The notes beneath the pieces were generated by a model that was given only the letters and a program-made list of their open reading frames with translations, did not search any database and had not been told where the DNA came from. From Salinisphaera sp040361255 (GTDB lineage: Bacteria; Pseudomonadota; Gammaproteobacteria; Nevskiales; Salinisphaeraceae), in NCBI RefSeq assembly GCF_040361255.1, contig NZ_APNG01000015.1:1-64000 (forward strand): DNA of 64,000 nt, given 5' to 3'. Shown here piece after piece: positions 45,824 to 55,791 of the stretch (position 1 is its first letter; each line of letters starts with the position of its first letter). The position numbers and the translations under genes were made by a program.

Positions 45824-45970
45824 AGCCCGGGGCCTGTATGTACGTGCGTGACGTATTGTGACGCTTTTGAACGATAAGCGCTAATTAAAAGCCGACTTGG
45901 GGAAAAATTCCCGATTTTCAGGGTCGTAAGTTAGGTTTTTAATATCAAACTCATAGCCGCTCCCGGCGGC

Positions 45971-46960
45971 TTATCGCATCGCTTCGGCGACCAGTTCATA
46001 GCTGCGTAGGCGCTTGGCTGGATCGTGTATGTTGGATACAACCATTATTTCATCAGGCTCGCTGTCGCTATACAAGTCCTCGAGCTGCGCGCGCACCGAT
46101 TCCGGGCCACCGACAATATGGCGCTGGCGATTTTCGAGCACCGCGTTGCGCTCCATTTCGGAGTAGTCGTACGCCAGCGCTTCCTCGGGCGAGGGCAGGG
46201 GCAGAAACTCGCCCTTGCGCAGTCTGAGCCACATCAGATCGACAGTGGCCGCAAGGTATTCGGCCTCTTCGTCGGTCGGCGCACAGATGACCGACACGCC
46301 GAGAATGGCGTGGGGTTCGGCAAAGCCCGGCGAGGGCGAGAATGCACCGCGATAACGCCGTAGTGCCGGTTCGGCCGGCACCGGGCTGAAGTGACTCGCA
46401 AAGCTGTAGCCCATACCGGCAGAACCGGCCACATGCGCACTGGCGCCGCTGGAGCCGAGAATCCAGATCGGCGGTAGCGGCGCATCGCTGGGGCTTACGG
46501 TTACGCCTTCATAGGGATGACCACGACGCAGCGTGCCGCGCGACAGGGCCAGCATTTCATTGAGCAGATCGGCGAACTGCTCGCCCGAGGCCGCGCGCAG
46601 GGCGCGACTGGCACGGGCGTCCGATCCGGGCGCGCGCCCCAGGCCCAGGTCGATACGTCCCGGATACAAAGCTTCGAGCGTCTGAAACGTTTCGGCGACG
46701 CGCAGCGGCGCATGATTGGGCAACATGATGCCGCCGGAGCCGACCCGAATACGCTCGGTCAACGCCGCAGCGCGCGAGAGCAGCACCTCGGGCGCGGAAC
46801 TGGCGATGCTCGGCATGCTGTGATGTTCGGATACCCAGTAACGGGTATAGCCGCAGCGTTCGGCCAGGCGCACCAGATCGATACTGTTACGCACCGCTTC
46901 GGACGCGGCCACGCCGCTGGGTACGGGGACGAGATCGAGAACGGATAGATCGGCTTTCAT
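45971..46960 (-). CDS. LLM-class flavin-dependent oxidoreductase
   Basis: A 329-residue luciferase-like TIM-barrel enzyme. It shows YWVSEHHSMPSIASSAPEV and GSGGIMLPNHAPLRVAE, the typical flavin-side motifs of the group with MsnO8/YhbW likeness. These enzymes use FMN or reduced flavin and O2, often on unknown substrates. It is co-directional with ohrR downstream, so both may respond to oxidative or chemical stress. The ribosome site is weak. Confidence 0.9.
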   Translation of the reverse strand: MKADLSVLDLVPVPSGVAASEAVRNSIDLVRLAERCGYTRYWVSEHHSMPSIASSAPEVLLSRAAALTERIRVGSGGIMLPNHAPLRVAETFQTLEALYPGRIDLGLGRAPGSDARASRALRAASGEQFADLLNEMLALSRGTLRRGHPYEGVTVSPSDAPLPPIWILGSSGASAHVAGSAGMGYSFASHFSPVPAEPALRRYRGAFSPSPGFAEPHAILGVSVICAPTDEEAEYLAATVDLMWLRLRKGEFLPLPSPEEALAYDYSEMERNAVLENRQRHIVGGPESVRAQLEDLYSDSEPDEIMVVSNIHDPAKRLRSYELVAEAMR

Positions 46961-47034
46961 AGAACGAGTCTCATGCCGGCAGAAACGCTGTCATATAAGT
47001 GGGCATGAATCGGTATTTTTACAGCCTGTGCGTC

Positions 47035-47193
47035 TTATCTTTTGAGAATGATATAAACCGCATGGATGATGCCCGGCACATAGCCGCACAGGGTCAGCAG
47101 GATGTTGAGCCAGAAGTGCAGGCCGATGCCCACTTGCAGGAATACACCCAGCGGGGGCAGGAGAATCGACAGCAGGATACGAATGATATCCAT
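47035..47193 (-). CDS. Pmp3/YqaE-family small membrane protein
   Basis: A 52-residue protein with two hydrophobic helices. LLPPLGVFLQVG and LNILLTLCGYVPGIIHAVYI are the conserved Pmp3/YqaE (UPF0057) sequence. Family members are induced by salt or cold stress and influence membrane potential. The start MDIIRIL is chosen because the family begins there; an upstream extension would add 28 unrelated residues. Consistent with a salt-exposed life style. Confidence 0.92.
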   Translation of the reverse strand: MDIIRILLSILLPPLGVFLQVGIGLHFWLNILLTLCGYVPGIIHAVYIILKR

Positions 47194-47384
47194 GAATTTC
47201 GTAGGTCGGGAAAACAGGGGCGCATGGTAATTCATTTGTCGAACAGGGCCTGAACGACGCCATGCATCGCAATCCACCCGCGGCGTGGTCGTCAGGCGAA
47301 CAACGCTGACGTACGCTCGATCCGTCTCGGGTCGGCTAAACGCTTGCAGAGATAGCCCGCTGCGTTCTCAAGGGTGGCTCAAAG

Positions 47385-47411
47385 CCGGCCGCGGCAATAC
47401 GCCGCGGCCGG
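47385..47411 (-). terminator. Possible terminator after the acetamidase-like gene
   Basis: A perfect 11-bp stem CCGGCCGCGGC/GCCGCGGCCGG with a 5-base loop. Only a short CTTT follows on the minus strand, so termination strength is uncertain. Confidence 0.5.
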
Positions 47412-47431
47412 GGCCATGCGCAGATGGTGGG

Positions 47432-48652
47432 TTACGGGTTGGTATCGAATGCGTCGAAATCCGATTTACGGATCAGTGCGTGGATGCCCTTGGTCTTGTC
47501 GACCACCTGCGACACTTCGAAGTCCGTCGCGGCACTCAGATAGGCCAGTGCGAGCGCTTCATCGATGCCGTACTGCTGATGCAGAAAACGGATCGACTCG
47601 CGTACGGCATCCTTCATGGCCAGATCGAGATCTTCGTCGAGGCCGACGGTGATCCAGTAATCGCTGGTTTCGCCCAACAGTTTGTCGACCTGTTTGCCCG
47701 GCAGCTCTGCCTTGCCGCTTTTGAGCAGGGTCAGCTTGAGCGTGGCACGTAGCGAGCCCTCCAGCGCAGTGAGCGCGACTTCGCCGTCGCCCTGGGTGAA
47801 ATGGCTATCGCCGGTATAGAACAGGGCGCCGTCGACCTCGATCGGGTAATAGACCGTGCTGCCCGCGCCCAGATCGTTGATATCGGCATTGCCGCCGATA
47901 CGCGAAGGCGGCACCGAGTTGACCGGCTCGTCGGTGTCGGGGGCGACGCCCATGATGCCCATGAACGGATGCAGCGGGAAACGGATGGCCTTATCGTTAC
48001 CCGCATCGAGCACGCCATACCACTGATCGCCGTCCTTCTCGATCGGCGCGAAGGTCGAGACGTTGGCATAGCGTTCGGGGTATTCGCTGCTCGGATTGGG
48101 CTTTGGCTCGGTCTTCGGATATTCACCCGGCAACGCGCCCTTGCCATGGCGATTGGAGATCACGCCGTAGGGCACCCGGGGTTCGAGCTTGATGACCTCC
48201 ACCTTGAGCACGTCGCCGGGCTCGGCACCTTCGATCGCCACCGGGCCGGTGACGATATGCGGGCCGTCCTTGAAGAAATCGTGTGCCATATCCGAGGCCG
48301 TGATCGCGATGGCATCGTCGAGCACCTGCTGTTCGGGTACGTTCTTGCTCGCGAAGTAGGCCACCGGATCCCGGCCCTGGTCTTCGAGGATGCCTTCGTG
48401 CGAAATCGTATCGAAGGTCACTGCACTGCCAGAGGGCACGGTGAGCACCGGTTTTGCCTTCTTATTGGGCAGATACCCCCAGCGCACGGTTTCCGTGGTG
48501 GACGGCACGTAGTAATTGCCGGCGTAGTCGCCGGTGGTCATCTTCTGCGGCTTGTCGGCCAAGGGCTGCAGTACGTCGAAATCGGCCGCGCCCGCGGGCA
48601 CGCTCAGGGCGCTGCAGCATAGTGCCAGCGCGCCTGCGATGGTGTATCTCAT
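47432..48652 (-). CDS. Exported acetamidase/formamidase-family protein
   Basis: A 406-residue protein of the acetamidase/formamidase family. HPFMGIMGVAP, PPSRIGGNADINDLGAGST and GDSHFTQGDGEVA are the conserved metal and active-site segments. Unlike most family members it has a clear signal peptide (1-22, ending VPAGAA), so it should be periplasmic. It would release ammonia from short amides outside the cytoplasm. It is divergent from a BCCT carrier gene (265-base gap). Confidence 0.9.
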   Translation of the reverse strand: MRYTIAGALALCCSALSVPAGAADFDVLQPLADKPQKMTTGDYAGNYYVPSTTETVRWGYLPNKKAKPVLTVPSGSAVTFDTISHEGILEDQGRDPVAYFASKNVPEQQVLDDAIAITASDMAHDFFKDGPHIVTGPVAIEGAEPGDVLKVEVIKLEPRVPYGVISNRHGKGALPGEYPKTEPKPNPSSEYPERYANVSTFAPIEKDGDQWYGVLDAGNDKAIRFPLHPFMGIMGVAPDTDEPVNSVPPSRIGGNADINDLGAGSTVYYPIEVDGALFYTGDSHFTQGDGEVALTALEGSLRATLKLTLLKSGKAELPGKQVDKLLGETSDYWITVGLDEDLDLAMKDAVRESIRFLHQQYGIDEALALAYLSAATDFEVSQVVDKTKGIHALIRKSDFDAFDTNP

Positions 48653-48917
48653 GAAATCGGTCTCGAACTAAAATGAAATGGTGTTCTAGCAAGAGACGCA
48701 CCAGCTTTTCGGAATACGTGCTCACTAAGGCTGCAACTGCGCTCGCGAAAGCCACGCCCCGAAAGGCCGCCCGGCGGTCCGCTGCATATTCGACACGTTT
48801 GCGGGGGCTGTAATGAAGTGCTAGTAATGGTGGCAACGCTCGCACAACACGGCGTAACCACGGCCGAGGCGCACCGCAGCGACCGGCGTTACGCTTACAC
48901 CGATTTCTGGGGGTCTC

Positions 48918-50591
48918 TTGAGTAAATTGCTATCGCGTAGCCAGCGCGTCTATACCGGCTCGGCACTGATCATTCTGGCCCTGGTGATCGTCGGCGCGAG
49001 TTTTCCGAAGGCATTCGGCGATTTCGCCAACAGTGCGCTGAATGCGGTATCGCATGTTTTCGGCTGGCTGTATCTGTTGTCGGTGTTCGGGTTCGTGATC
49101 TTTCTGGTGGGTCTGGCATTCAGTCGCTACGGCAAGATTCGCCTGGGCGAACCCTACAGCGAGCCGGAGTACAGTTTTTTCTCCTGGGTGAGCATGCTGC
49201 TGGCGGCCGGTTTCGGTGTAGGGCTGGTGTTCTACGGCCTGGCCGAGCCGGTGCTGCATTATCTGAACCCGCCTTATAACGACATGGAAGGGTCGACGCC
49301 GGAATCGGCGCGTTATGCGATCCAGTACAGCTTTTTCCACTGGGGCATCAGCCAGTGGGCCGGTTTTTCGATCGTCGGCCTGATCATTGCCTATTTTCAG
49401 TTTCGCCGTAACAAATCGGGGTTGGTGTCCACGGTCGTCGAGCCACTTACCGACAAGCTGCCCGAAGCTGCCCGTCAGCCCACCAGTGATGGCCTGAATA
49501 TTCTGGCGGTGGTGGCCACGGTCATGGGTGTGGCGACATCGCTTGGCCTGGGCGTGCTACAGATCAACGGCGGCCTCAACCAGATGTTCGGCGTGCCGGA
49601 TACCACGCTCTGGAAGTTCATCATTCTGGGCGTGATGTGTGCCTGCTATACCGTATCCAGTTATTCCGGGCTCGATAAAGGCATTCAGTGGTTGTCGAAC
49701 ATCAACCTGGCGCTGTGTCTGGGCTTGATGGGCTGGGTGCTGTTCACCGGCCCGACGATCTTCATTCTCAACACCATCGTCGTGGGTATTGGCGATTACA
49801 TCCAGAATTTCGTCGCCATGAGTCTGCGCATGAACCCGTTCGAGGATACCGGCGAAGACTGGATCTCGACCTGGACCGTGTTCTACTGGGCCTGGGTGAT
49901 CGCCTGGTCGCCCTTCGTGGGTACGTTCGTGGCCCGTATTTCCAAGGGCCGCACGATTCGCGAGTACGTCATGGGCGTGCTCATCGTGCCGCCGCTGCTG
50001 GCCTGTGGGTTCATCGGCGTGTTTGGCGGGGCCGGGCTGCATATGGAACTGTTCGGCGATGCCGCGGGTACGCTCACCGCCGCCGCCGACAAGGACATTA
50101 CCTCGGCGTTGTTCACCTTCTTCGAAATGATGCCCTTCAGTACCGCGCTGTCGATACTGGCGATGTGCCTGATCTTCGTGTTCCTCGTGACCTCGGCCGA
50201 CTCGGCGTCCTATATCGTGGCGCAGATGACCGACGAAGGCTCGCTCGAACCGCCGTTGTACAAGCGGTTGTCCTGGGGCCTGCTGATTTCGGCGATCTGT
50301 CTGACGCTCATCGTCGCCGGTGGCCTCAAGGGGTTGCAGACCGGGGCCTTGCTCGCCGCACTGCCGTTCGTGTTCGTGCTTTATTGCATGGTCTTCGTGC
50401 TCGCCAAGGAACTGCGCGACGACCGTCGGCGCATGCTGCTCGACCTGTATGAAAAGCACGAGTCGATGCCGGTCGGTGCCGACGCCTTCGAAGCCCGCGA
50501 CATTCTCAACGATGTCTGGGACGAAGAAGATCTCGAAGACGCCGACGACGAAGGCACGCGCTCGAAAGGCGCGAACGAGCCGGCTTCCTAA
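48918..50591 (+). CDS. BCCT-family osmolyte transporter
   Basis: A 557-residue betaine/carnitine/choline transporter. Twelve hydrophobic segments; GFGVGLVFYGLAEPVLHY near 100 is the substrate/ion region, FHWGISQWAGFSI and WTVFYWAWVIAWSPF carry the family's aromatic box. The C-terminal tail (about 500-557) is acidic and may sense osmotic stress as in BetP. The start is TTG after GGGGG. No betaine synthesis gene is adjacent. The substrate (betaine, ectoine or choline) cannot be told. Confidence 0.93.
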   Translation: MSKLLSRSQRVYTGSALIILALVIVGASFPKAFGDFANSALNAVSHVFGWLYLLSVFGFVIFLVGLAFSRYGKIRLGEPYSEPEYSFFSWVSMLLAAGFGVGLVFYGLAEPVLHYLNPPYNDMEGSTPESARYAIQYSFFHWGISQWAGFSIVGLIIAYFQFRRNKSGLVSTVVEPLTDKLPEAARQPTSDGLNILAVVATVMGVATSLGLGVLQINGGLNQMFGVPDTTLWKFIILGVMCACYTVSSYSGLDKGIQWLSNINLALCLGLMGWVLFTGPTIFILNTIVVGIGDYIQNFVAMSLRMNPFEDTGEDWISTWTVFYWAWVIAWSPFVGTFVARISKGRTIREYVMGVLIVPPLLACGFIGVFGGAGLHMELFGDAAGTLTAAADKDITSALFTFFEMMPFSTALSILAMCLIFVFLVTSADSASYIVAQMTDEGSLEPPLYKRLSWGLLISAICLTLIVAGGLKGLQTGALLAALPFVFVLYCMVFVLAKELRDDRRRMLLDLYEKHESMPVGADAFEARDILNDVWDEEDLEDADDEGTRSKGANEPAS

Positions 50592-50604
50592 CGCCTGCCA
50601 GTCC

Positions 50605-50635
50605 GGGCCACGCCGACGCAGACTCGGCGTGGCCC
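50605..50635 (+). repeat. 12-bp inverted repeat after the BCCT gene
   Basis: Perfect arms GGGCCACGCCGA/TCGGCGTGGCCC with a 7-base loop. No U-tract follows. It is probably a transcript-end structure used with Rho. Confidence 0.55.
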
Positions 50636-51006
50636 AGGCTCGCTTTGTGAACCGGACAAACCTGCGTGCTGCATTATGTAGGGCACCCCGTGGGCGGTGT
50701 CCAGGCCGGCAGATTGTTGGCCAATGAACGCCAAGACACGCGAACAAAGCGAAGCACGGATTGCGCCGGCTCCGGTGGCTTGCCGATCGCACCGGTTTCC
50801 CTGAGCAAGTATTGGCTTGCATTCGCGGACCGGTTTCCTTGTTTGACGACGAAAAACCGTTGCTGTCGTACGTTGATGGAGGCGCCAGTGCCGCGCTGTT
50901 TGAGCGCGCGACTTACGCCCGTATTCTGTCTGCACATGAACGCGAACAGGCGCACCGACGGCCGAAGGCCGATCGTTAAAAACGCACGTGCGCTGTGTTC
51001 AAACCC

Positions 51007-51036
51007 AAAAAAAAACGCCGGCACGTAGCCGGCGTT
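51007..51036 (-). terminator. Terminator of the M23 peptidase gene
   Basis: Stem AACGCCGGC/GCCGGCGTT with a 5-base loop, flanked by a run of A on the plus strand that yields about nine U on the minus strand, some 40 bases after the stop. Confidence 0.9.
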
Positions 51037-51074
51037 GCTGTTCGGGGCTCGCGATTGTGCGGCGCGGTGCGCGA

Positions 51075-52577
51075 CTAGGCGTTCGTGTCGGTCGAGACCA
51101 CGCAGAACAGTTCGGCCAGCGAATGGCGGCGCCGCGAGTTCTCCGGCGCCAGCGCGAAGGTCGCGTTGACCGTGCTCGCCTGGGTACAGCCGTGACGGGC
51201 ATCCACGCCGGTGCTCGAGGCAATGAGCGTATGCGGCATGTCGGGGACATTATCCAGGGCCGCGACCAATGGCTGAATACGGTTGGTATAGGCCGCCAGG
51301 CGGGATTTGGGCAAGGGGTGGCCGTCCGGCAGCTTCATGGTCAACGGGTTGTGGGGGTGGCCATTCAGGCGGATTTCATAGTGCAGATGCGGGCCGGTGG
51401 CTTCGCCGGTCGCGCCGACATAGCCGATGATCTGGCCCTTGCTGACATGGTCGCCACGCTTGAGGCCCTTGGCGAACTTGTACATATGCCCATAGCGGGT
51501 CGAATAGCCGTCGAAATGGGTCAGCTGCACGATCCGTCCATAGCCGTGGCGACGGCCGACGAATTTCACCACGCCATCGCCGGCGGCATGAATCGGCGTA
51601 CCGCGCGGTGCGGCCATATCCACGCCCCAGTGCGGACGCCGGATATGCAGGATCGGATGCATGCGATCGGGATTGAACGGCGAACTGATTCGCGAGTAAT
51701 TCACCGGATGGCGCGACAGCGACGGCTCGTAGGCATGGCCTTCGGCGTCGTAATAGCGGGCGTCGCCGTCCTCGTCGATGGCCCGAAAGGCTTTCAGGTT
51801 CTGGCCGCCGGTGGTGATGCTCGCCGCGATTACCGGGCCCAGCGCCACGCGCTCACCCTGGGCATATTCGGCATCATAGACCACGCTGAAGCGATCGCCC
51901 GGGTGCATATGCCGAGACAGATTGGCCCGGTAGCGATAGATATGGGCCAGTTGTGTCGCCACCCCGGCGGGTACGCCGGCTTCGGCCAGTGACTGGGCAA
52001 GGGAGCCGTCGACCGTACCGCGGGCCGTCATGCGCCGGGTCTGGGTTTTCAGGTGCACGATCTCGGCCTCGAGTGCGCCCGGGCCGCCGTCACTGTCCAG
52101 CCCCGAGCGGGCGATCGAGAGCGTATCGACCGCATTGAGCTTGAAGCGGAGTTCGGCCAGCCGGCCATCGGTGGTCTTGCGCAGTTCCAGGGTATTGCCC
52201 GGGCGCAGGCGTTTGAGCGGGTCGACGATATCGCCCAGGCCGACCAGGGCCATGAGCTCGCGTGCGGGCAGGCCGGCGCGTTCGAAGATCCGTGACAGCG
52301 AATCCCCCGGGGCGACCGTGATTTCGCGCCAGGGCGTGATCTCGGGCGCGCTTTTGGCCAGCAGCGCCTGGCGTTCGTCGGGGCCGAGTTCGTCGGCGAG
52401 TTGGGGCCGGGATTCGTGCGTGCCCAGGGCAGTACCGCTATCGAATGCGGTGGCATGAAGTCCGGCCTCGGCGCCATGCGAGAACGGATTTGCATGAACA
52501 CTGGTGCCCATGCACACAAACAAACTCATACCCAGCGCGCCGTGTGTACCGGCCCGCAGAAAATTCGACCAACGCAT
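51075..52577 (-). CDS. M23-family peptidoglycan endopeptidase (MepM-like)
   Basis: A 500-residue exported metallopeptidase. A signal peptide (1-29, ending SVHA) is followed by an OapA/LysM-like region (about 85-150) and a C-terminal LytM domain with HWGVDMAAPRGTPI (about 316) and GPHLHYEIR (about 396), holding the zinc ligands. It should cleave cell-wall cross-links for growth, like MepM. A stretch of about 60 residues after the LytM domain is unusual. GAGGG precedes the ATG. Confidence 0.93.
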   Translation of the reverse strand: MRWSNFLRAGTHGALGMSLFVCMGTSVHANPFSHGAEAGLHATAFDSGTALGTHESRPQLADELGPDERQALLAKSAPEITPWREITVAPGDSLSRIFERAGLPARELMALVGLGDIVDPLKRLRPGNTLELRKTTDGRLAELRFKLNAVDTLSIARSGLDSDGGPGALEAEIVHLKTQTRRMTARGTVDGSLAQSLAEAGVPAGVATQLAHIYRYRANLSRHMHPGDRFSVVYDAEYAQGERVALGPVIAASITTGGQNLKAFRAIDEDGDARYYDAEGHAYEPSLSRHPVNYSRISSPFNPDRMHPILHIRRPHWGVDMAAPRGTPIHAAGDGVVKFVGRRHGYGRIVQLTHFDGYSTRYGHMYKFAKGLKRGDHVSKGQIIGYVGATGEATGPHLHYEIRLNGHPHNPLTMKLPDGHPLPKSRLAAYTNRIQPLVAALDNVPDMPHTLIASSTGVDARHGCTQASTVNATFALAPENSRRRHSLAELFCVVSTDTNA

Positions 52578-52959
52578 TCAATACCCTCGGTCTTTCTCGC
52601 GCTCTTGCACGATGAAATTATCGCCCGACAGTCGTCTTCGACATGCCATGGAGGCGAAAAGTTTCGTCGCAGTTGCCACTGTGCGCCCGGTCCCCACCGA
52701 AGCGTGCTGCCAAACCGCTCGTGAGCGCAGAGTTATACAGTAACATCGCGGCGAACACGAGCCCACGCTGCGATAACCTGCGCTTCGCGACGCGCGTCAG
52801 CTGTATCGGCGGGCCATGTTTTCGCTTTACCTTTGGGGGTTAACGCGGCGTTGATCGGGCAACGCCTGAACTGTGGCAGCCGCGCGGGCCCGCGGGCGAA
52901 TCGGGTCGTCGTGCGCGCGATGGCCGATTGGCGGCGATGTCGTCGGCCGGGTACGCGTT
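52578..52959. other. Gap between the efflux operon and the M23 gene
   Basis: 382 bases containing the presumed promoter of the M23 gene and the 3' end of the efflux transcript. Short frames exist but none has a ribosome site or family likeness. A GC palindrome CGCGGGCCCGCG-like tract near 52890 is the only structure noted. Confidence 0.45.
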
Positions 52960-54483
52960 TCACTCGTTCGGCCGGGACAGCCAGATGAGTACGGTCAGGC
53001 CGATGAAGATCACCCCGGCCAGGTAATACATCTCGTTGAGGCCGAGCATGAACGACTGCTCCGAAATCACGCGTGCCAGCGCGCCGTAGGACTGCTGTTC
53101 GCTCATTCCCTGGGCCTGTGCCTGAGCAAGCCATTGCTGGGTGAGCGGGTCGGTGACCGAGGTATGCGCCGAGAGCACATGATCGTGATAGGCCTGGCGG
53201 CGATCCCACATCGTGACCGACAATGACGTGCCGAAGCTCAGCGCGATCAGGCGCATGAAGTTGAACAGCCCCGACGCGCTGGCTACCTTGCTGGCAGGCA
53301 GGCCGGTCAACGACAGCGTGATCAGCGGAATGAAGAAACAGGCCAGACCGATGCCCCAGGGCAGACGGGTGAGAAACAGGCGCTCGAAATTGATCTGGGT
53401 ATTCGCATCCGCCTTGAGAAACGACAGTCCGGCGAACAGCAACATGCCGAAGGTGACGATGAAACGCAGATCGATCTTGTCGGTCAGGCGGCCCACGATC
53501 GGCGAGAAGATTGCGCCCATCAGTCCGAGCGAGGCCGTGGTGATACCGGCCCAGGTGGGCGTATAGCCCTGTTCGTTCTGTAGCCATAAGGGCAGCAGAA
53601 CGACGCCCGCGAAATAGGTCATGAAGCCCAGCGTTACGCACAGCGTGGCCACGGTGAAATTACGGCGACCGAACAGCCTGAGATCGACCACCGGGTTGTC
53701 GTCGGTCAATTCCCAGACCACGAAAAAGGCCAGAAACACGGTCGCGGTGATCGCCAGCACGACGATGAAGGTGGACTGGAACCAGGCTTCATCGTTGCCC
53801 TTGTCGAGCATGACCTGGAGCGCGCCCACACCCACGATCAGCAGTGCGAGCCCCACGAGGTCGATAGGCAGGCGCTGGGTTTCGGTTTCCCGGTTGCGCA
53901 GCACCAGCCAGGTGCCGGCTGCGGCGAACGCGCCCACCGGCACGTTGATATAGAAAATCCACGACCAGCTGATGTTGTCGGTGATCCAGCCGCCGAGAAT
54001 CGGCCCGGCCACCGGCCCGACCACCGCGGTCATGCCCCAGATGCCATTGGCGAAGCCGCGCTTGTCGGGTGGATAGTTGGCCAGCAGCAGGCTCTGCGAC
54101 AGCGGAATCATCGGCCCGGCGACCACCCCCTGGGCGGCACGCATGACCAGCAGCATCACGAAGGAACCGGACAGGCCACATAGAAACGAAAACAGAGTGA
54201 ACAGCACCGTGCACCACACGAACAGCTTCACTTCGCCGACCCGTTTAGCCATCCAGCCGGACACGGGTACGGCAATGGCGTTGGCCACCGCAAAGGAGGT
54301 GATCACCCAGGTGCCCTGGCTGGTGGAGACGCCCAGATTGCCGGCGATGGCCGGGATCGACACATTCGCGATCGACACATCGAGCACATTCATGAATACC
54401 GCCAGCGCGAGGCTGAGCGTCACGACGAACAGCGCACCGGCGGGCAGCGGCGGGTGCGTGTTGTCGTCCTGCGCGGTACTCAT
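52960..54483 (-). CDS. EmrB-like MFS drug efflux protein (DHA2)
   Basis: A 507-residue, 14-helix DHA2 antiporter. MNVLDVSIANVSIPAIAGNLG (helix 1), GVVAGPMIPLSQSLLL and the antiporter motif VGPVAGPILGGWI are present. It forms the inner-membrane part of a tripartite pump with the adjacent adaptor and outer-membrane factor. Its start overlaps the adaptor stop by four bases. The substrates are unknown hydrophobic compounds. Confidence 0.95.
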   Translation of the reverse strand: MSTAQDDNTHPPLPAGALFVVTLSLALAVFMNVLDVSIANVSIPAIAGNLGVSTSQGTWVITSFAVANAIAVPVSGWMAKRVGEVKLFVWCTVLFTLFSFLCGLSGSFVMLLVMRAAQGVVAGPMIPLSQSLLLANYPPDKRGFANGIWGMTAVVGPVAGPILGGWITDNISWSWIFYINVPVGAFAAAGTWLVLRNRETETQRLPIDLVGLALLIVGVGALQVMLDKGNDEAWFQSTFIVVLAITATVFLAFFVVWELTDDNPVVDLRLFGRRNFTVATLCVTLGFMTYFAGVVLLPLWLQNEQGYTPTWAGITTASLGLMGAIFSPIVGRLTDKIDLRFIVTFGMLLFAGLSFLKADANTQINFERLFLTRLPWGIGLACFFIPLITLSLTGLPASKVASASGLFNFMRLIALSFGTSLSVTMWDRRQAYHDHVLSAHTSVTDPLTQQWLAQAQAQGMSEQQSYGALARVISEQSFMLGLNEMYYLAGVIFIGLTVLIWLSRPNE

Positions 54484-55718
54484 GGGTGGGCGGTAAGCCG
54501 GCCGATCGTGTTCGCCGGGGCGCGGGCGGTGGTCTTGGGGTCGCCGTCGTTGGTGGCGATGATACGGTCGATGATCGCGGCCGCGCCGTCCTCGCGCTGG
54601 CGATAGACATCGGTACGCAGCCGTGCCTTGTCGCGTGCCGCCTCGGCCAGCGGACGGCCGCTGCTATCGTGCAGATCCACGCTTACGTGCATCGACAGCC
54701 CCAGCCGCAGCGGATGCTGCTTGAGTTCGTCGCCGCTGAGCACGATACGCACCGGCACACGCCGTACGATCTTGATCCAGTTGCCGGACGCATTCTGTGG
54801 CGGTAGCAGTTCGAAGGCCGCGCCCGTGCCGGGACTGATGCCGGCGACATGACCGTGGTAGACGGCCTCGTCGCCATAGAAATCCGCATACACGGTCGCG
54901 GGCTGGTCGATACGCATCGCCGCCAGCTGGGTTTCCTTGAAGTTGGCGTTTACCCACACCTGATCGATAGGCACGATCGAGAGCATTGGCTTGCCCGGCT
55001 CGACGCGCTGGCCGAGCTGCACATCGCGCTGGGCGACGTAGCCAGCCACCGGCGCCGGCACCCGGCTGCGCTGGACATCCAGATAGGCCGAACGCAGCTG
55101 GGCCGCGGCCTCGCGTACCGCAGGATGGCCGCGCAGCGTAGTGCCCTCGGTCTGGGCTTCGAGTTCGCCCAGCCGGTGCCGGGCTGCGGACAGCGCCGAG
55201 CGTGCCTGCTCGAAATCCGAGCGACTGTGTTCGTAGGCCTTGCGGGTGACACCATGGACCTTGAGCAGCTTCTGATCGCGTTCGTAGTCGCGCCGGGCCT
55301 GGGTAAGCTGGGTCTGGCGCATGTCGACGGTGGCGCGCTGCTCATCGGCCTGGGCGAACAGCTGGTGCACCTGGCGTACGGTCTGGGCCAGATGGGCGCT
55401 GGCGCGCTCCAGCGCGTTGTCGACATCGGTATCGTCGAGTTCGATGACGGTATCGCCGGCTTCCACGCGGTCGGTATCTTCGGCATAGATGGCGGTGACC
55501 GTACCCGCGCGTTGCGGGGCCAGCATCACCCGATTGCCGTGGACGTAGGCGTCGTCGGTGTCGGCATAGAACTGGGCGACGAGAAAGTAATAGGCCGCAT
55601 AGGCCACGCCGATCAATATGAACAACGCCGCCAGGCCCAGCAGATACCACTTGCGGCGGCTGTTGCCGGAGCGGGGCAGTTCACGGTCGGTCGAAGTAGC
55701 AGCATCGGCCATGGGCAT
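54480..55718 (-). CDS. EmrA/HlyD-family membrane-fusion protein
   Basis: A 412-residue adaptor. One N-terminal helix (about 28-48, with LLGLAALFILIGVAYAAYYF), a lipoyl half-motif DTDDAYVHGNRVMLAPQ, a long helical hairpin (about 105-205), and a beta-barrel domain (PIDQVWVNANFKETQLAAMR) typical of EmrA. It bridges the EmrB-like transporter and the outer-membrane factor across the periplasm. The C-terminal 50 residues beyond the barrel are polar and variable. Confidence 0.95.
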   Translation of the reverse strand: MPMADAATSTDRELPRSGNSRRKWYLLGLAALFILIGVAYAAYYFLVAQFYADTDDAYVHGNRVMLAPQRAGTVTAIYAEDTDRVEAGDTVIELDDTDVDNALERASAHLAQTVRQVHQLFAQADEQRATVDMRQTQLTQARRDYERDQKLLKVHGVTRKAYEHSRSDFEQARSALSAARHRLGELEAQTEGTTLRGHPAVREAAAQLRSAYLDVQRSRVPAPVAGYVAQRDVQLGQRVEPGKPMLSIVPIDQVWVNANFKETQLAAMRIDQPATVYADFYGDEAVYHGHVAGISPGTGAAFELLPPQNASGNWIKIVRRVPVRIVLSGDELKQHPLRLGLSMHVSVDLHDSSGRPLAEAARDKARLRTDVYRQREDGAAAIIDRIIATNDGDPKTTARAPANTIGRLTAHP

Positions 55719-55791
55719 TCCTGATTATTGATTCAGCATCGAGACAACGAACGGCGTCCGCTGCCCACAACGATCGAGCACAGGCGCGGCG

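Larger units (their letters stand above)
50592..51074. other. Gene-poor gap between the convergent BCCT and M23 genes
   Basis: 483 bases. Apart from the hairpin at 50605 and the terminator at 51007 it holds one weak plus-strand frame (50761-50979, TTG start, 72 codons) whose third-position G+C is lower than in neighbouring genes and which lacks a ribosome site. I cannot support it as a gene. Confidence 0.5.

Noticed and set aside
50761..50979. 72-codon frame between the BCCT and M23 genes
   Set aside because: TTG start, no ribosome site, low third-position G+C, no family likeness.
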